Origin: Gammaproteobacteria bacterium
GTDB taxonomy: Bacteria > Pseudomonadota > Gammaproteobacteria > Enterobacterales > Psychrobiaceae
Direction of reading: 5' to 3'
Assembly: GCA_013214885.1 (NCBI GenBank)
Contig: JABSRS010000045.1
Coordinates: 5,207 to 15,069, forward strand
Length of the DNA stretch: 9,863 nt
The position numbers and the translations under genes are program-made. This document shows positions 1-8,300 of the stretch, one piece after another. Numbering within the stretch: position 1 is the first letter of the stretch; the number at the start of each line of letters is the position of its first letter. Under the pieces are notes generated by a model, which did not search any database, had not been told where the DNA came from, and saw only the letters and a program-made list of their open reading frames with translations.

Positions 1-517
1 GAAACCCTGAAGCCAAAGCATCACGCTTGCCAGTACCTGGAATGCGGACAATTTTAAGCCTGACTGAATCCGGTAGCTGATGTTTATGAAAAAGCGAACG
101 GATTAATATTTCATCGCTTACTTCAACAATCGACACCACAACGGTGCAGGGAATGTCGCAGGTTTTTGCCTCGCTAAAGACAGAGTTATACACTTGAGCA
201 GTCGTATCGGGATCAATTCGAAAACTGGTCACCATTAAATAGACATGGGGTGGCATTGCGTCTTGACCCATTTTATTGGCCTGTCTACGCAACATAGGAA
301 ATACCCAGTACAAAAACCACATGCCACGGATAAAATGAATAATACCGTTTGAGTAACGCCAAATTCCAATGGTGCCCACAATAAAAATAAATTTCTGTGA
401 TTCCGGTAGAAAAATATCTGGAGGCACCAATAGAGCGAGACCTCCCAAAGCGGTGAAATATAACAACCACCCTGAGAACGCTCGAATTTTAGACGGATTT
501 ATAATTCGGTCTAACAT
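1..517 (-). CDS. alg8: Alg8, alginate (mannuronan) polymerase, N-terminal part
   Basis: This is the first 172 codons of the family 2 glycosyltransferase that polymerises GDP-mannuronate into polymannuronate at the inner membrane, working with the c-di-GMP receptor Alg44. The 3' end lies beyond the window edge; the family is usually about 490 residues, so roughly a third is present. The protein closely follows Pseudomonas Alg8 from memory: a first membrane helix at about residues 14-33, a second hydrophobic stretch at about 43-75 containing GIWRYS and HFIRGM, then [12 protein letters not shown] (91-102), TTAQVY (105-110) and [12 protein letters not shown] (161-172). The catalytic Asp motifs of the GT2 domain are downstream and not visible. 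The ATG at 517-515 begins 2 bp after the algD stop, with no strong Shine-Dalgarno sequence, which suggests translational coupling. The algD-alg8 order matches the classic alginate operon. Confidence 0.95.
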   Translation of the reverse strand, partial: MLDRIINPSKIRAFSGWLLYFTALGGLALLVPPDIFLPESQKFIFIVGTIGIWRYSNGIIHFIRGMWFLYWVFPMLRRQANKMGQDAMPPHVYLMVTSFRIDPDTTAQVYNSVFSEAKTCDIPCTVVVSIVEVSDEILIRSLFHKHQLPDSVRLKIVRIPGTGKRDALASGF

Positions 518-519
518 AA

Positions 520-1830
520 TTACCAACAAATTCCATGTTTACGCTCACAAGAAACCTGATCCATAAAACCGAACAGATCGACCAGTTTTTTGTCGGCAGG
601 CAAGCTTGCCAACACTTCAACAAATGCCTTATTGCCATTCCCTATGACAATGATGTCACCGTGGTCAATAGCGCTCTGCAAGTCACTTTCTAGCAGATTT
701 GACACATGAGGAATATGGGAATTGATATAATCCTTGTTAGCACCGTTAACACGTGAATATTCAACAAATTCATCATGAATTTTCAAATCATAACCTTTGC
801 CGATCAGCTGTTCGGCCAACTCAACGAAAGGACTTTCACGCAGATCATCCGTTTCCGATTTAAAGCTTAATCCGAGCATCGTGATCTTGCGTAAACCGAG
901 ACCCTTGATAATGTTAAACGCATTATCAATCTGGTTGCGATTGCTGGTCATCAGCTGATTTAACATCGGAACATTGACATCCAGCGACGAGGCACGATAA
1001 GTCAGAGCTTTGACATCTTTAGGCAGACACGAACCGCCATAAGCAAACCCTGGGCGCATGTAATAGTTGGAAATATTTAACTTTTTATCTTTACAGACCA
1101 CTTCCATCACTTCACGCCCGTCGACCCCGAGTGCCCGCGAAATATTACCGATTTCATTAGCAAATGTTACTTTGGTGGCATGCCATACGTTACAGGTATA
1201 TTTGATCATTTCGGCCACTTCTATCGGCTTTCGAATAATCTCGGCATCTAAATCTTGATATAACGAAGCCAGCACGGCACCAGACTCATCATCCATCTGT
1301 CCGATAACCGTCATTGGTGGGTTAAAAAAGTCGAATATCGCGGTGCTTTCTCGCAAGAATTCAGGGTTGGTCGCCACGAAAAAGTCACGTCCAGCAATCC
1401 CGCCCGATGCTTTTTCTAATGCTGGGATCACGACATTTCGTACGGTGCCAGGCAACACGGTACTGCGTACTACCACATAATGTGGGCGAGTTTTATTCGC
1501 TAATGCAGTCCCGATATCATGGCATACTGACTCGATATAATTTAGCTCTAAGTTACCATTGGGCATCGAAGGCGTGCCAACGCAAATCATCGACATATCA
1601 CTATTCTTGACCGCTAAAGCAGCATCAGTTGTTGCTTTTAAGCGACCAGAGATCATGCCGTTGGTGATAAGTTCTTCTAGTCCAGGTTCCACAATCGGTG
1701 ATTTTCCCGCATTGATTAAATCAACCTTATCTTGTGAAACATCAACACCAATAATGTTATGACCATTTTTTGACAAACAAGCCGAACAAACCGCGCCGAC
1801 ATAACCCATACCAAAGATACTAATATCCAA
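520..1830 (-). CDS. algD: AlgD, GDP-mannose 6-dehydrogenase
   Basis: This enzyme oxidises GDP-mannose to GDP-mannuronate with two NAD+, the committed step of alginate synthesis, in the cytoplasm. The reading frame is open from a TTG at 1866, with an ATG at 1842. I prefer the TTG at 1830: it has GGAG six bases upstream, and the product then begins [15 protein letters not shown], aligned to Pseudomonas AlgD, at the same length of 436 residues. With that numbering the known catalytic residues fall in place: Lys210 and Asn214 in EMIKYTCN, Cys268 in GGSCLPKD, and Asp272. The N-terminal Rossmann GxGYVG, the NPEFLRES motif (155-162) and the C-terminal GICW ending are also conserved. The closely matched residues argue for GDP-mannose rather than UDP-glucose as substrate. 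It is separated from manB by an 88-bp spacer with no terminator that I can see, so it is probably co-transcribed. Confidence 0.96.
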   Translation of the reverse strand: MDISIFGMGYVGAVCSACLSKNGHNIIGVDVSQDKVDLINAGKSPIVEPGLEELITNGMISGRLKATTDAALAVKNSDMSMICVGTPSMPNGNLELNYIESVCHDIGTALANKTRPHYVVVRSTVLPGTVRNVVIPALEKASGGIAGRDFFVATNPEFLRESTAIFDFFNPPMTVIGQMDDESGAVLASLYQDLDAEIIRKPIEVAEMIKYTCNVWHATKVTFANEIGNISRALGVDGREVMEVVCKDKKLNISNYYMRPGFAYGGSCLPKDVKALTYRASSLDVNVPMLNQLMTSNRNQIDNAFNIIKGLGLRKITMLGLSFKSETDDLRESPFVELAEQLIGKGYDLKIHDEFVEYSRVNGANKDYINSHIPHVSNLLESDLQSAIDHGDIIVIGNGNKAFVEVLASLPADKKLVDLFGFMDQVSCERKHGICW

Positions 1831-1836
1831 TTTATT

Positions 1837-1840
1837 CTCC
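1837..1840 (-). promoter_or_regulatory. Ribosome binding site deciding the algD start
   Basis: GGAG is followed by six bases (AATAAA) and then TTG at 1830-1828. The two upstream candidate starts (TTG 1866, ATG 1842) have no comparable Shine-Dalgarno sequence and would add 8-12 residues absent from Pseudomonas AlgD. The GGAG overlaps the ATG at 1842 itself, which argues against that ATG. Confidence 0.7.
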
Positions 1841-1918
1841 ATTAACGAGCATTGCCCGATTTTCAATCATTAAGTTAGCCACCACAATTAGTGTGATAGC
1901 TTTATTGCTAGCCGTCGT

Positions 1919-3286
1919 TTATGCCTGATTAAGCAGCTCGACTAACTCTTGTGTTTTTTGTGTCATCAATTGCTGATCCTGTCGACTTTCAACATTGAGC
2001 CGAATCACGGGTTCGGTATTTGACAGTCGTAAATTAAAACGCCACTGGGGGAACTCAATGCTAATACCATCCGTATTATCAACCTTGATTGCATCGGGGC
2101 TATACTGTGCCTCGATTGCGTTAAGTGCCTTGTGGGGATCTGACAATTTAAGATTAATTTCGCCCGATGAAGGAAATAATTCCATTCTTAAATCAACCAA
2201 CTGCGACAATGTTTTTTTTCTGTTGCTGACCAATCCCGCGACTAATAACCAAGGGATCATTCCGCTGTCACAATAGGCAAAGTCTCTAAAATAATGATGG
2301 GCACTCATTTCACCACCATAAATCGCATCTTCTTGACGCATTCTTTCTTTGATAAAGGCATGGCCTGTTTTAGATTGAATAGCAATACCACCCGAAGATT
2401 CGACCAGCTCGATGGTATTCCACGTTAGGCGCGGATCATGAATAATCTTTGATCCCGGCACATCGGCCAAAAATGCTTGGGCAAGCAAACCAACAATATA
2501 ATAGCCTTCGATAAAGCGGCCGTTTTGATCAAACAAGAAACAACGATCGAAATCACCGTCCCAAGCAATGCCGAAATCAGCCTGATGTTTAACGACGGCT
2601 TCGGCCGTGATGGCGCGATTTTGTGGTAAAAGTGGATTTGGAATACCATTGGGAAAATGGCCGTCTGCCTGATGATTAATTTTGGTCAAGCGGATCGGAA
2701 TATTTTGTTGGTTAAAATGCTGTTCCAACGCATCGATAACATGCCCAGCGGCACCGTTTCCTGCATTAACCACCAGATGTAACGGCGTGATTTCCTTCGG
2801 ATTAATATAGGTAAGTAAATGGTCAACATAGGGCGCTAATATAGCGTGATGACTTAAGCTGCCGCGGTTTGGTGCTAACGTAAACTGATTCTGCTCAGCT
2901 AACGCTTTAATCTCATTTAACCCAGTATCACCGCTAATCGGAACAGCGCCTCGCTTGACGAGTTTCATCCCGTTAAAATCGACAGGATTATGGCTGGCTG
3001 TAATTTCAATAGCACCATCAATATCTAAATATTGAGCGGCAAAATAAACTTCTTCGGTACCAGTCATCCCCAAATCGATCACATTAACGCCAGAGTCCAT
3101 TAACCCATTTGCCAGCGCTAATTTTAATGACTCGCTACTGAGTCGGATATCTGCACCTATTGCCACTGTGGTCGGCTTTAGGTATTGTGCAAAAGCACAA
3201 CCAATTGAGTAAGCAATTATTTCGTTTAACTCGCTACCCAATTGGCCGCGAATATCATAGGCCTTAAAACAGGTTAAATTAGTCAC
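1919..3286 (-). CDS. manB: Phosphomannomutase (ManB/CpsG type; AlgC role)
   Basis: This enzyme interconverts mannose-6-phosphate and mannose-1-phosphate, feeding the GDP-mannose pool used by AlgD. It is 455 residues, very close to enterobacterial CpsG/ManB (about 456). Alpha-D-phosphohexomutase signatures are all present: the phosphoserine loop TASHNP with Ser98, the metal-binding loop DGDFDR (243-248), the sugar-specificity loop GEMSAHH (325-331) and the phosphate-binding loop RLSNTEP (420-426). Pseudomonas AlgC differs at several of these sites (DGDGDR, GEMSGH, SNTTP) and has dual mannose/glucose activity, so this protein fills the AlgC step but belongs to the colanic-acid/O-antigen type. 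The start is GTG at 3286, one base after the manC stop, with GGAGG six bases upstream; [14 protein letters not shown] aligns with the CpsG N-terminus. The tight spacing implies coupled translation with manC. Confidence 0.95.
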   Translation of the reverse strand: MTNLTCFKAYDIRGQLGSELNEIIAYSIGCAFAQYLKPTTVAIGADIRLSSESLKLALANGLMDSGVNVIDLGMTGTEEVYFAAQYLDIDGAIEITASHNPVDFNGMKLVKRGAVPISGDTGLNEIKALAEQNQFTLAPNRGSLSHHAILAPYVDHLLTYINPKEITPLHLVVNAGNGAAGHVIDALEQHFNQQNIPIRLTKINHQADGHFPNGIPNPLLPQNRAITAEAVVKHQADFGIAWDGDFDRCFLFDQNGRFIEGYYIVGLLAQAFLADVPGSKIIHDPRLTWNTIELVESSGGIAIQSKTGHAFIKERMRQEDAIYGGEMSAHHYFRDFAYCDSGMIPWLLVAGLVSNRKKTLSQLVDLRMELFPSSGEINLKLSDPHKALNAIEAQYSPDAIKVDNTDGISIEFPQWRFNLRLSNTEPVIRLNVESRQDQQLMTQKTQELVELLNQA

Positions 3287-3287
3287 C

Positions 3288-4739
3288 TTAGGCCTCCGCG
3301 ATACTGGTTGTTGTCACAATCTTTTCGAGACGACCATAGCGATCTTCAAAACGCACAATGTCGTCTTCACCAAGATAGGCACCTGACTGCACTTCAATCA
3401 GCTCAAGATTTATTTTGCCTGGATTTTCCAACGCGTGTATTTCGCCAACCGGAATATAGGTCGATTCATTCTCATAGACTAATTTAGTGGTGGTGCCGCA
3501 AGTGACCTTAGCCATGCCTTTAACGATTATCCAGTGTTCGGCACGGTGATGATGCATTTGCACTGATAATTTGGCACCGGGTTTAACGACGATCCGTTTT
3601 ACCTGAAAACGTGAACCACTGTCGATGGAATCATAATATCCCCAAGGACGGTAAACATGGCGGTGGTGTTTGATTTCGTAACGGTCCTGACTTTTAAGGG
3701 TCACGACAATATCTTTAATCCCTTGTACCTTGCTTCTATCGGCAATCAACAGCGCGTCTTTGGTTTCTACAATAACCAAATTGTCGACACCGAGCGTAGT
3801 GATTAATTTTTGACTTGAACGAATATAAGAGTTGGTACAATCTTTGGTAATCACATCACCAACGCAGACATTGTTGTTGCTGTCTTTATCACTTATTCCC
3901 CATAATGAATTCCAACAACCGACATCGCTCCAACCGGCAGCTAAGGTAACGAGTTTGATCTGAGATGATCTTTCCATCACCGCATAATCGATAGAAATGG
4001 TCGGCGCGTCGTAAAACGCATTGCTCTCTAATCTGACAAAATCTAGATCTACTTCAGAATGAAATACCGCTTTCTGACAGGCCAAGAATAGCTCGGGCTG
4101 GTGCTGTTCGAGTTCAGCGATCATCTTAGTCGCCTTAAACAAAAACATCCCGCTATTCCAATAATACTCTCCAGAGTCTAGATAGCCTTGTACCGTTTCC
4201 GCATCTGGTTTTTCAACAAAGTTCGAGACATCTAAAATTGATGAGCTGTCATTATTGTGGGTTTTAATATAACCATAACCCGTATGGGCACTATCTGGCA
4301 CGATACCAAAGGTCAGAATATTGCCGTCTATAGCGGATTGGCTCGCTTGTTTGATTGCTTGCTCAAAAGCAACGATATCTTTAATTTCATGATCGGCTGC
4401 CAGGACCAGAATTAATGAATCCTCAGTCATTTTTTCTTGGGCATAGATGGTCGCAACTGCTATTGCTGGTGCTGTATCTCTTGCCGCTGGCTCGAGAATA
4501 ATTTGGGCGTTGTCTAGCCCTATTTCCTGAAGCTGATCAGCAACCAGAAATCGATGTTCCTCATTACACACGATAATCGGAGCGCTGATATTAGAGATAT
4601 TTTTTAATCTGCTCAGGGTACCCTGTAACATGCTTTGTTCATTGATCAATTTTAAAAATTGCTTAGGGCGTAGGGTGCGCGATAACGGCCACAATCTGGA
4701 GCCACTACCACCGGCTAGAATTACTGGAATGATATTAAT
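3288..4739 (-). CDS. manC: Bifunctional mannose-1-P guanylyltransferase / mannose-6-P isomerase (ManC/AlgA)
   Basis: This is a type II phosphomannose isomerase/GDP-mannose pyrophosphorylase. The N-terminal domain makes GDP-mannose from mannose-1-P and GTP; the C-terminal cupin isomerises fructose-6-P to mannose-6-P. With the start proposed here it is 483 residues, like AlgA (about 481) and E. coli ManC (about 478). Visible are the nucleotide-binding [12 protein letters not shown] (10-21), FVEKPD (174-179), RPWGYYDS (364-371) and the metal-binding [10 protein letters not shown] (394-403). The frame contains no ATG, GTG or TTG between the upstream in-frame TGA and the TTG at 4694. A start at 4694 would delete the catalytic GGSGSR loop. 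An ATT at 4739-4737 lies eight bases after AAGGA and gives [17 protein letters not shown], exactly where relatives begin, so AUU initiation (or a mutated/misread ATG) is inferred. It is the first gene of the manC-manB-algD-alg8 operon. Codons 40-64 are duplicated at the right window end. Confidence 0.93.
   Translation of the reverse strand: MNIIPVILAGGSGSRLWPLSRTLRPKQFLKLINEQSMLQGTLSRLKNISNISAPIIVCNEEHRFLVADQLQEIGLDNAQIILEPAARDTAPAIAVATIYAQEKMTEDSLILVLAADHEIKDIVAFEQAIKQASQSAIDGNILTFGIVPDSAHTGYGYIKTHNNDSSSILDVSNFVEKPDAETVQGYLDSGEYYWNSGMFLFKATKMIAELEQHQPELFLACQKAVFHSEVDLDFVRLESNAFYDAPTISIDYAVMERSSQIKLVTLAAGWSDVGCWNSLWGISDKDSNNNVCVGDVITKDCTNSYIRSSQKLITTLGVDNLVIVETKDALLIADRSKVQGIKDIVVTLKSQDRYEIKHHRHVYRPWGYYDSIDSGSRFQVKRIVVKPGAKLSVQMHHHRAEHWIIVKGMAKVTCGTTTKLVYENESTYIPVGEIHALENPGKINLELIEVQSGAYLGEDDIVRFEDRYGRLEKIVTTTSIAEA
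3293..3297 (-). promoter_or_regulatory. Ribosome binding site for manB inside the manC tail
   Basis: A perfect GGAGG lies in the last manC codons (ATC GCG GAG GCC TAA), six bases before the GTG start of manB. It supports the GTG choice and translational coupling of the two genes. Confidence 0.8.
4548..4624. repeat. 77-bp direct repeat, copy 1 (inside manC)
   Basis: This segment of manC (codons 40-64 plus two bases of the preceding codon) is identical base for base to 9787-9863. The copies diverge at the left side (G at 4547 versus A at 9786). The right side cannot be judged because copy 2 ends at the window edge. Confidence 0.98.
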
Positions 4740-4747
4740 GAGTGAAG

Positions 4748-4752
4748 TCCTT
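4748..4752 (-). promoter_or_regulatory. Ribosome binding site pointing to an ATT start of manC
   Basis: AAGGA is followed by eight bases (CTTCACTC) and then ATT, AAT, ATC, ATT, CCA. This is a standard Shine-Dalgarno sequence and spacing, but the triplet in start position is ATT. No canonical start codon in any frame lies at a suitable distance. Confidence 0.65.
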
Positions 4753-4779
4753 TTATCGTAGTTTCAGCTAATGATTGAT

Positions 4780-4802
4780 AGTGCTGCTTTAAATTCAGCA
4801 CT
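4780..4802 (-). promoter_or_regulatory. Hairpin/dyad in the manC leader
   Basis: Perfect 7-bp arms AGTGCTG and CAGCACT flank a 9-base loop, with the nearer arm about 40 bases upstream of the inferred manC start. It lies downstream of the proposed promoter, so it would form a stem-loop in the 5' UTR, or act as an operator. No T-run follows, so it is not a canonical terminator. Function is unknown. Confidence 0.4.
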
Positions 4803-4829
4803 GAGTCAGGCAATAAGTAAATTTGCTTT

Positions 4830-4838
4830 TATCTAGCA
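4830..4838 (-). promoter_or_regulatory. Candidate extended -10 of the manC promoter
   Basis: TGC followed by TAGATA gives an extended -10-like element (also resembling the CTAnA pattern of sigma-S promoters) about 90 bases upstream of the manC start. The TAGATA begins about 27 bp from the centre of the CRP-like dyad upstream, close to class II activator geometry (about 29 bp). No good -35 hexamer is present, as expected for an activator-dependent promoter. This is prediction by eye only. Confidence 0.3.
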
Positions 4839-4851
4839 TATAACAAGGGGA

Positions 4852-4873
4852 AAATGTGTGGTACGTCACTTTA
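4852..4873. promoter_or_regulatory. CRP-like binding site upstream of manC
   Basis: The plus strand has TGTGT, six bases, then TCACT, matching the CRP consensus TGTGA-N6-TCACA at 8 of 10 positions, with A/T-rich flanks (AAA before, TTA after). Its centre (about 4862.5) is placed for class II activation of the candidate -10 at 4835-4830. Catabolite control of the operon would follow, but a chance match is possible. Confidence 0.33.
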
Positions 4874-5060
4874 GGAATGCACCACTGACAAAACATGAAA
4901 TATACATTAATAACAATCAGTTAAATCTATTCACTTGCGCGTTATGGCAGTCGTTGTTTCGTTTTTTTGATCAGGTTTAGGCTGGGTTTTCTGTCGGTCA
5001 TTTATGGCCCACGATCAAGACTAAGAAATCGAGAATTTGCCCCTATCTACTGCTAATAAT

Positions 5061-5081
5061 CTCAATACGTTTACCATTGAG
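5061..5081. repeat. Inverted repeat CTCAAT-N9-ATTGAG
   Basis: Perfect 6-bp arms separated by nine bases, in the middle of the gene-free region. It could be an operator or a weak hairpin; nothing ties it to a particular regulator. Confidence 0.3.
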
Positions 5082-5085
5082 TTGA

Positions 5086-5101
5086 TGATCGCATTAGATC
5101 A
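5086..5101. promoter_or_regulatory. Dyad TGATC-N6-GATCA
   Basis: A symmetric 5-6-5 element whose size suits a dimeric helix-turn-helix regulator. It contains two of the four GATC sites clustered here. No regulator can be assigned from sequence alone. Confidence 0.28.
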
Positions 5102-5209
5102 AAATCGTGCAGCAATAGCCGATTAGCGATTTAGACATTGTGCTAGCAACCCAAAATAACAAAGGGTTATCAATTGACGTTCGATGACGATATTACTATC
5201 TAAAAACTT

Positions 5210-5249
5210 GAAAAAATATTAGCGTGAGCCTCATGATTAGGCCTACTCA
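5210..5249 (-). terminator. Weak terminator-like structure after the HTCS
   Basis: On the minus strand TGAG and CTCA pair around an inner CCT/AGG stem with a four-base bulge, and a run of six T follows (5216-5211) after a short gap. It is about 150 bases past the HTCS stop. The stem is short and bulged and the T-run is displaced, so this is a weak candidate; transcription may read through towards manC. Confidence 0.2.
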
Positions 5250-5363
5250 GGTTTGTTTTTGGAACCGTGGGTGAGATAAATTAAAAATATTATTCTGGGA
5301 TACTAATGAGTTGTGGCTGGATGTAACGGCACTGATATCGTGGCATCTGATTGTTGATTACAG

Positions 5364-5380
5364 GTCATGCTTAGCATGAC
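5364..5380. repeat. Perfect 7-3-7 inverted repeat just after the HTCS stop
   Basis: GTCATGC and GCATGAC flank TTA, starting about 18 bases past the HTCS stop codon. There is no T-run on either strand, so it is not a standard intrinsic terminator. It may stabilise the 3' end of the HTCS mRNA or serve as an operator. Confidence 0.45.
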
Positions 5381-5398
5381 TAAAATATAGCTAATTAT

Positions 5399-8300
5399 TT
5401 AATTGAAAAAATTCTCTAAGACTTTGATCTGCTGACTAGAATTATCCGCGCGCTTACCTTCACGATAATCAGTTGGCGTTTGCTCCAAGTACTTATCAAA
5501 CCAACGACTCATCTGACGTTCATTAGTGAATCCCGCCTCCGCGTAAATAGCTTTAATTGGTTTGTCTGTTTGCTGCAACAACTTTAATGCCTGTAAACCA
5601 CGGTAACCATTGACGCATTGCTTCATGGTCAGCCCGCCAGGCAGGTATTTTTTCGCTTTATATTGGAAAGTACGAATGCTGCCATTAAAATGACGGGCAA
5701 TCATGGTTTCTACATTGATCGTCTCATCTAAATAGCGCTCACAAATCACCGCTTTAACGGTGGCGATAAACCGTTGTTGTTGACTGTTATCATACGCTTC
5801 ATCTTGTGGCGATTGCTTTTCTTCTACTTCGACTTCAGGATCAACCATATGAGTCTGAACTTGATTTAAGTCTTGTTTTATTCGGCTGCGAATTCGTGCA
5901 TGTTGGCTCAGCAGGGTATTGACATGAGCCTGAAATATTTCCACTTTGACCATTTTATCAAGCCACAAATCGGCCTGAGCTGCAATCGCCTGCATCCGCG
6001 TCGAATCATCGTTAAGCGCACTACAGATTATGACCGGAATATGGGCAGTACTACTGTGCCCCTTAAGCTTTTTGGTTAATTCAATACCACTGTTTGATTG
6101 CTCCATTTTAATATCGGTGATAATTAAATCTGGCAATTGTGTCTGGGACAACTTGAGACCTTCGACCGCAGATGAAGCACTAATACATTGATGTTGTTCA
6201 TTTAATATTTGAATTAAAGAATGGCGTATTTGATCGTTATCCTCAATAATAAGGATTTTTTGCTGGTGGTCGTTAGAAAAAGTAACATCTTCTGGCAGCA
6301 ACGTAACCACATCTCGTGCCATATCTAGGCTAGGCCTCAACATCAAAGGTTGTGCTTGACTGTATTTCCCCCGAGGAAGTTCAACCCTAAAACAAGCGCC
6401 TTGTCCTAAATCACTCATTAATTCAATAGTACCACTGTTATTTTCTAAGGAATTTTTCACCAAAAATAGCCCCATGCCACGGTTGTCTGTATGTTCGAGA
6501 CTATCACCTCGATAGCCGTGCAAAAAGATTCGGTAATAGTCCAGTGTTGAGATACCAGGTCCATTGTCTTTTACAGTGAATTCAATGTCGGTATCCATTG
6601 CTCTGATCTTAAGCACGATAGTACCGCCTTTGGGCGTGTATTGAATGGCATTATCAAGCAAATTGCCTAACATTAACTCTAATACTCCAACCTGCGCGTA
6701 AATAACTGGGTTATCAACGATATCAATCTTGAGCACCAATGATTTCTCATCAATACGATTTTGGCGGGTGGCAACACAATATTCCACTGCAGGGCGTACT
6801 AAAATATGCAAAAAGCCATTGTTGGTAGTGATCCTCAATTCCGCATTATCGAGTTCTTGCTTAACAACTTGGCGAATATCGTTCAATGAATCATCGACTT
6901 GTGTTAAGTAATTGAGTATTAGTTTTATATCCTGATCATCTGTGATTTTGTTAATTTGGTCGATGGCGAGCTTGCAGTAATTACCTACCGACATTAACGG
7001 CGTCTTTACTTCGTGGGCAAAGCTTTGAAACTGCAACCTAATATTTTCGTTGGCGCGAGCTAGACTAAAGGTCGCTTGATCGATGCTCTGTTCTAATATT
7101 CGATCATAACAATTACGTCCTTTTCTATAGGACAAAACCAGCAGTGCTATTAATAAAACATATAAGCCGTAGGCCCAATTACTGCGCGAAGGCCGTGACG
7201 AAATACTAAAACTGGTTAATAGTTTCGCTTCGCTCCAGACCCCATCTGCATTAGATGCCTTGATATAAAATTCATATTGTCCTGATGCTATATCGCTATA
7301 GCGTATTTTTTGGTTGCTAGTAGCATCACGCCAATTCTGGTCGATACCCTTAACAAAATATTGATAACGAATCGAATCTGGATTATCAAAATGAAGACCA
7401 ACATAGTCAAAGCTAAGGTAGTTTTGCTGATAACTTAGACTTAATTGATTAACCGAAGAAGGATTGATTGGATGATCATTGATTCTTAACTCTCGAAGGC
7501 TGAGCTTAGGCGCAATCTGATTGGTACTCACCAACTCAGGCCTAAAAGTATTGAAGCCGTTGATCCCACCAAAATAGAATTGACCACTGTCGCCAATATG
7601 AGCGCCGCCGTAATCGTAATCTTGCAGACCATCTTTGGACGTAATGTTACGACTTTGATAATTTAAAGTATTAAACCGCGTAATCCCCTGGTTACTCGAG
7701 AACCATAAATTACCCTGCTTATCACTTAAAATAGCATAGAGAAAGTTATCAGCCAGACCATGAGATTGATCAAAAGTCTGCCAAATTGGTTGTTGCTGCT
7801 GATTGAAAGTCAGTTTGTTGAGGCCCCCGCCTCGCGTCGCTACCCAATAGGTGCCCACTGGCATTTCTGTAATGCCTTGAACCCAGTTTAATGATAGGCT
7901 ATTTGGGTCATCACTTTGATGTTGAAACTGCCGCATGGTTGCGGTTTTCGAATTAAAAAGTATTAGGCCGTTACTGGTAGCCAACCATAACAAGCCGGCA
8001 TGATCCTGATAGATGTTATAAATAATGTTATCTTTAAGTTGGGAGTAATTACTTGCTGTTAACCATACAGGCACTGAATCTGCTGTCGTTAAATCGAGAT
8101 ACCCTAAACGGTTGTCGCCTCCAAACCACAATTTTTCCCCTTTGATGTCACTAAGTAAGTTCAAGATCTGCGTATCACAAACGGATGCCTGACCATCAAT
8201 TGTGGGTAACAACGTTTCACTTTCAAGCACAATAAAGTCTTGCTTGTGGTCACTCCATTGCCTAAGACCACAGTCTGTTGCCAACCATAGTCGCCCTCGA

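Larger units (their letters stand above)
4740..5398. other. Gene-free region between the HTCS and manC
   Basis: About 660 bp without a credible gene on either strand. It is AT-rich, especially around 4895-4930 and 5200-5220, and holds several short dyads described separately, a possible promoter close to manC, and four GATC sites within 132 bp (4969-5100). Its length suggests a long leader or a complex regulatory region for the alginate operon. I saw no tRNA-like or recognisable riboswitch structure. Confidence 0.8.

Noticed and set aside
520..1830. Reading this gene as UDP-glucose 6-dehydrogenase (ugd)
   Set aside because: Same superfamily, but length, active-site neighbourhood, the GICW ending and the adjacent alg8 match AlgD specifically.
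1995..2276. 93-codon plus-strand open frame opposite manB
   Set aside because: It lies wholly antisense to a well-supported gene, has no recognisable motif or ribosome binding site, and reads like a shadow frame.
4771..4836. 21-codon plus-strand open frame in the manC leader
   Set aside because: It has no Shine-Dalgarno sequence and no recognisable peptide; its span is explained by the leader hairpin and promoter region.
5261..5299. GGAACC on the plus strand resembling an AlgU/sigma-E -35 box
   Set aside because: The only -10-like TCTGG is about 27 bases away instead of 16-17, and it points away from the alginate operon.
5364..5380. Palindrome after the HTCS read as an intrinsic terminator
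   Set aside because: No T-run follows on either strand, so it is kept only as an inverted repeat.
4740..5398. Sigma-54 promoter, riboswitch, tRNA or CRISPR in the long gap
   Set aside because: No GG-N10-GC element with correct spacing, no cloverleaf, no repeated spacer units and no recognised riboswitch core were seen.
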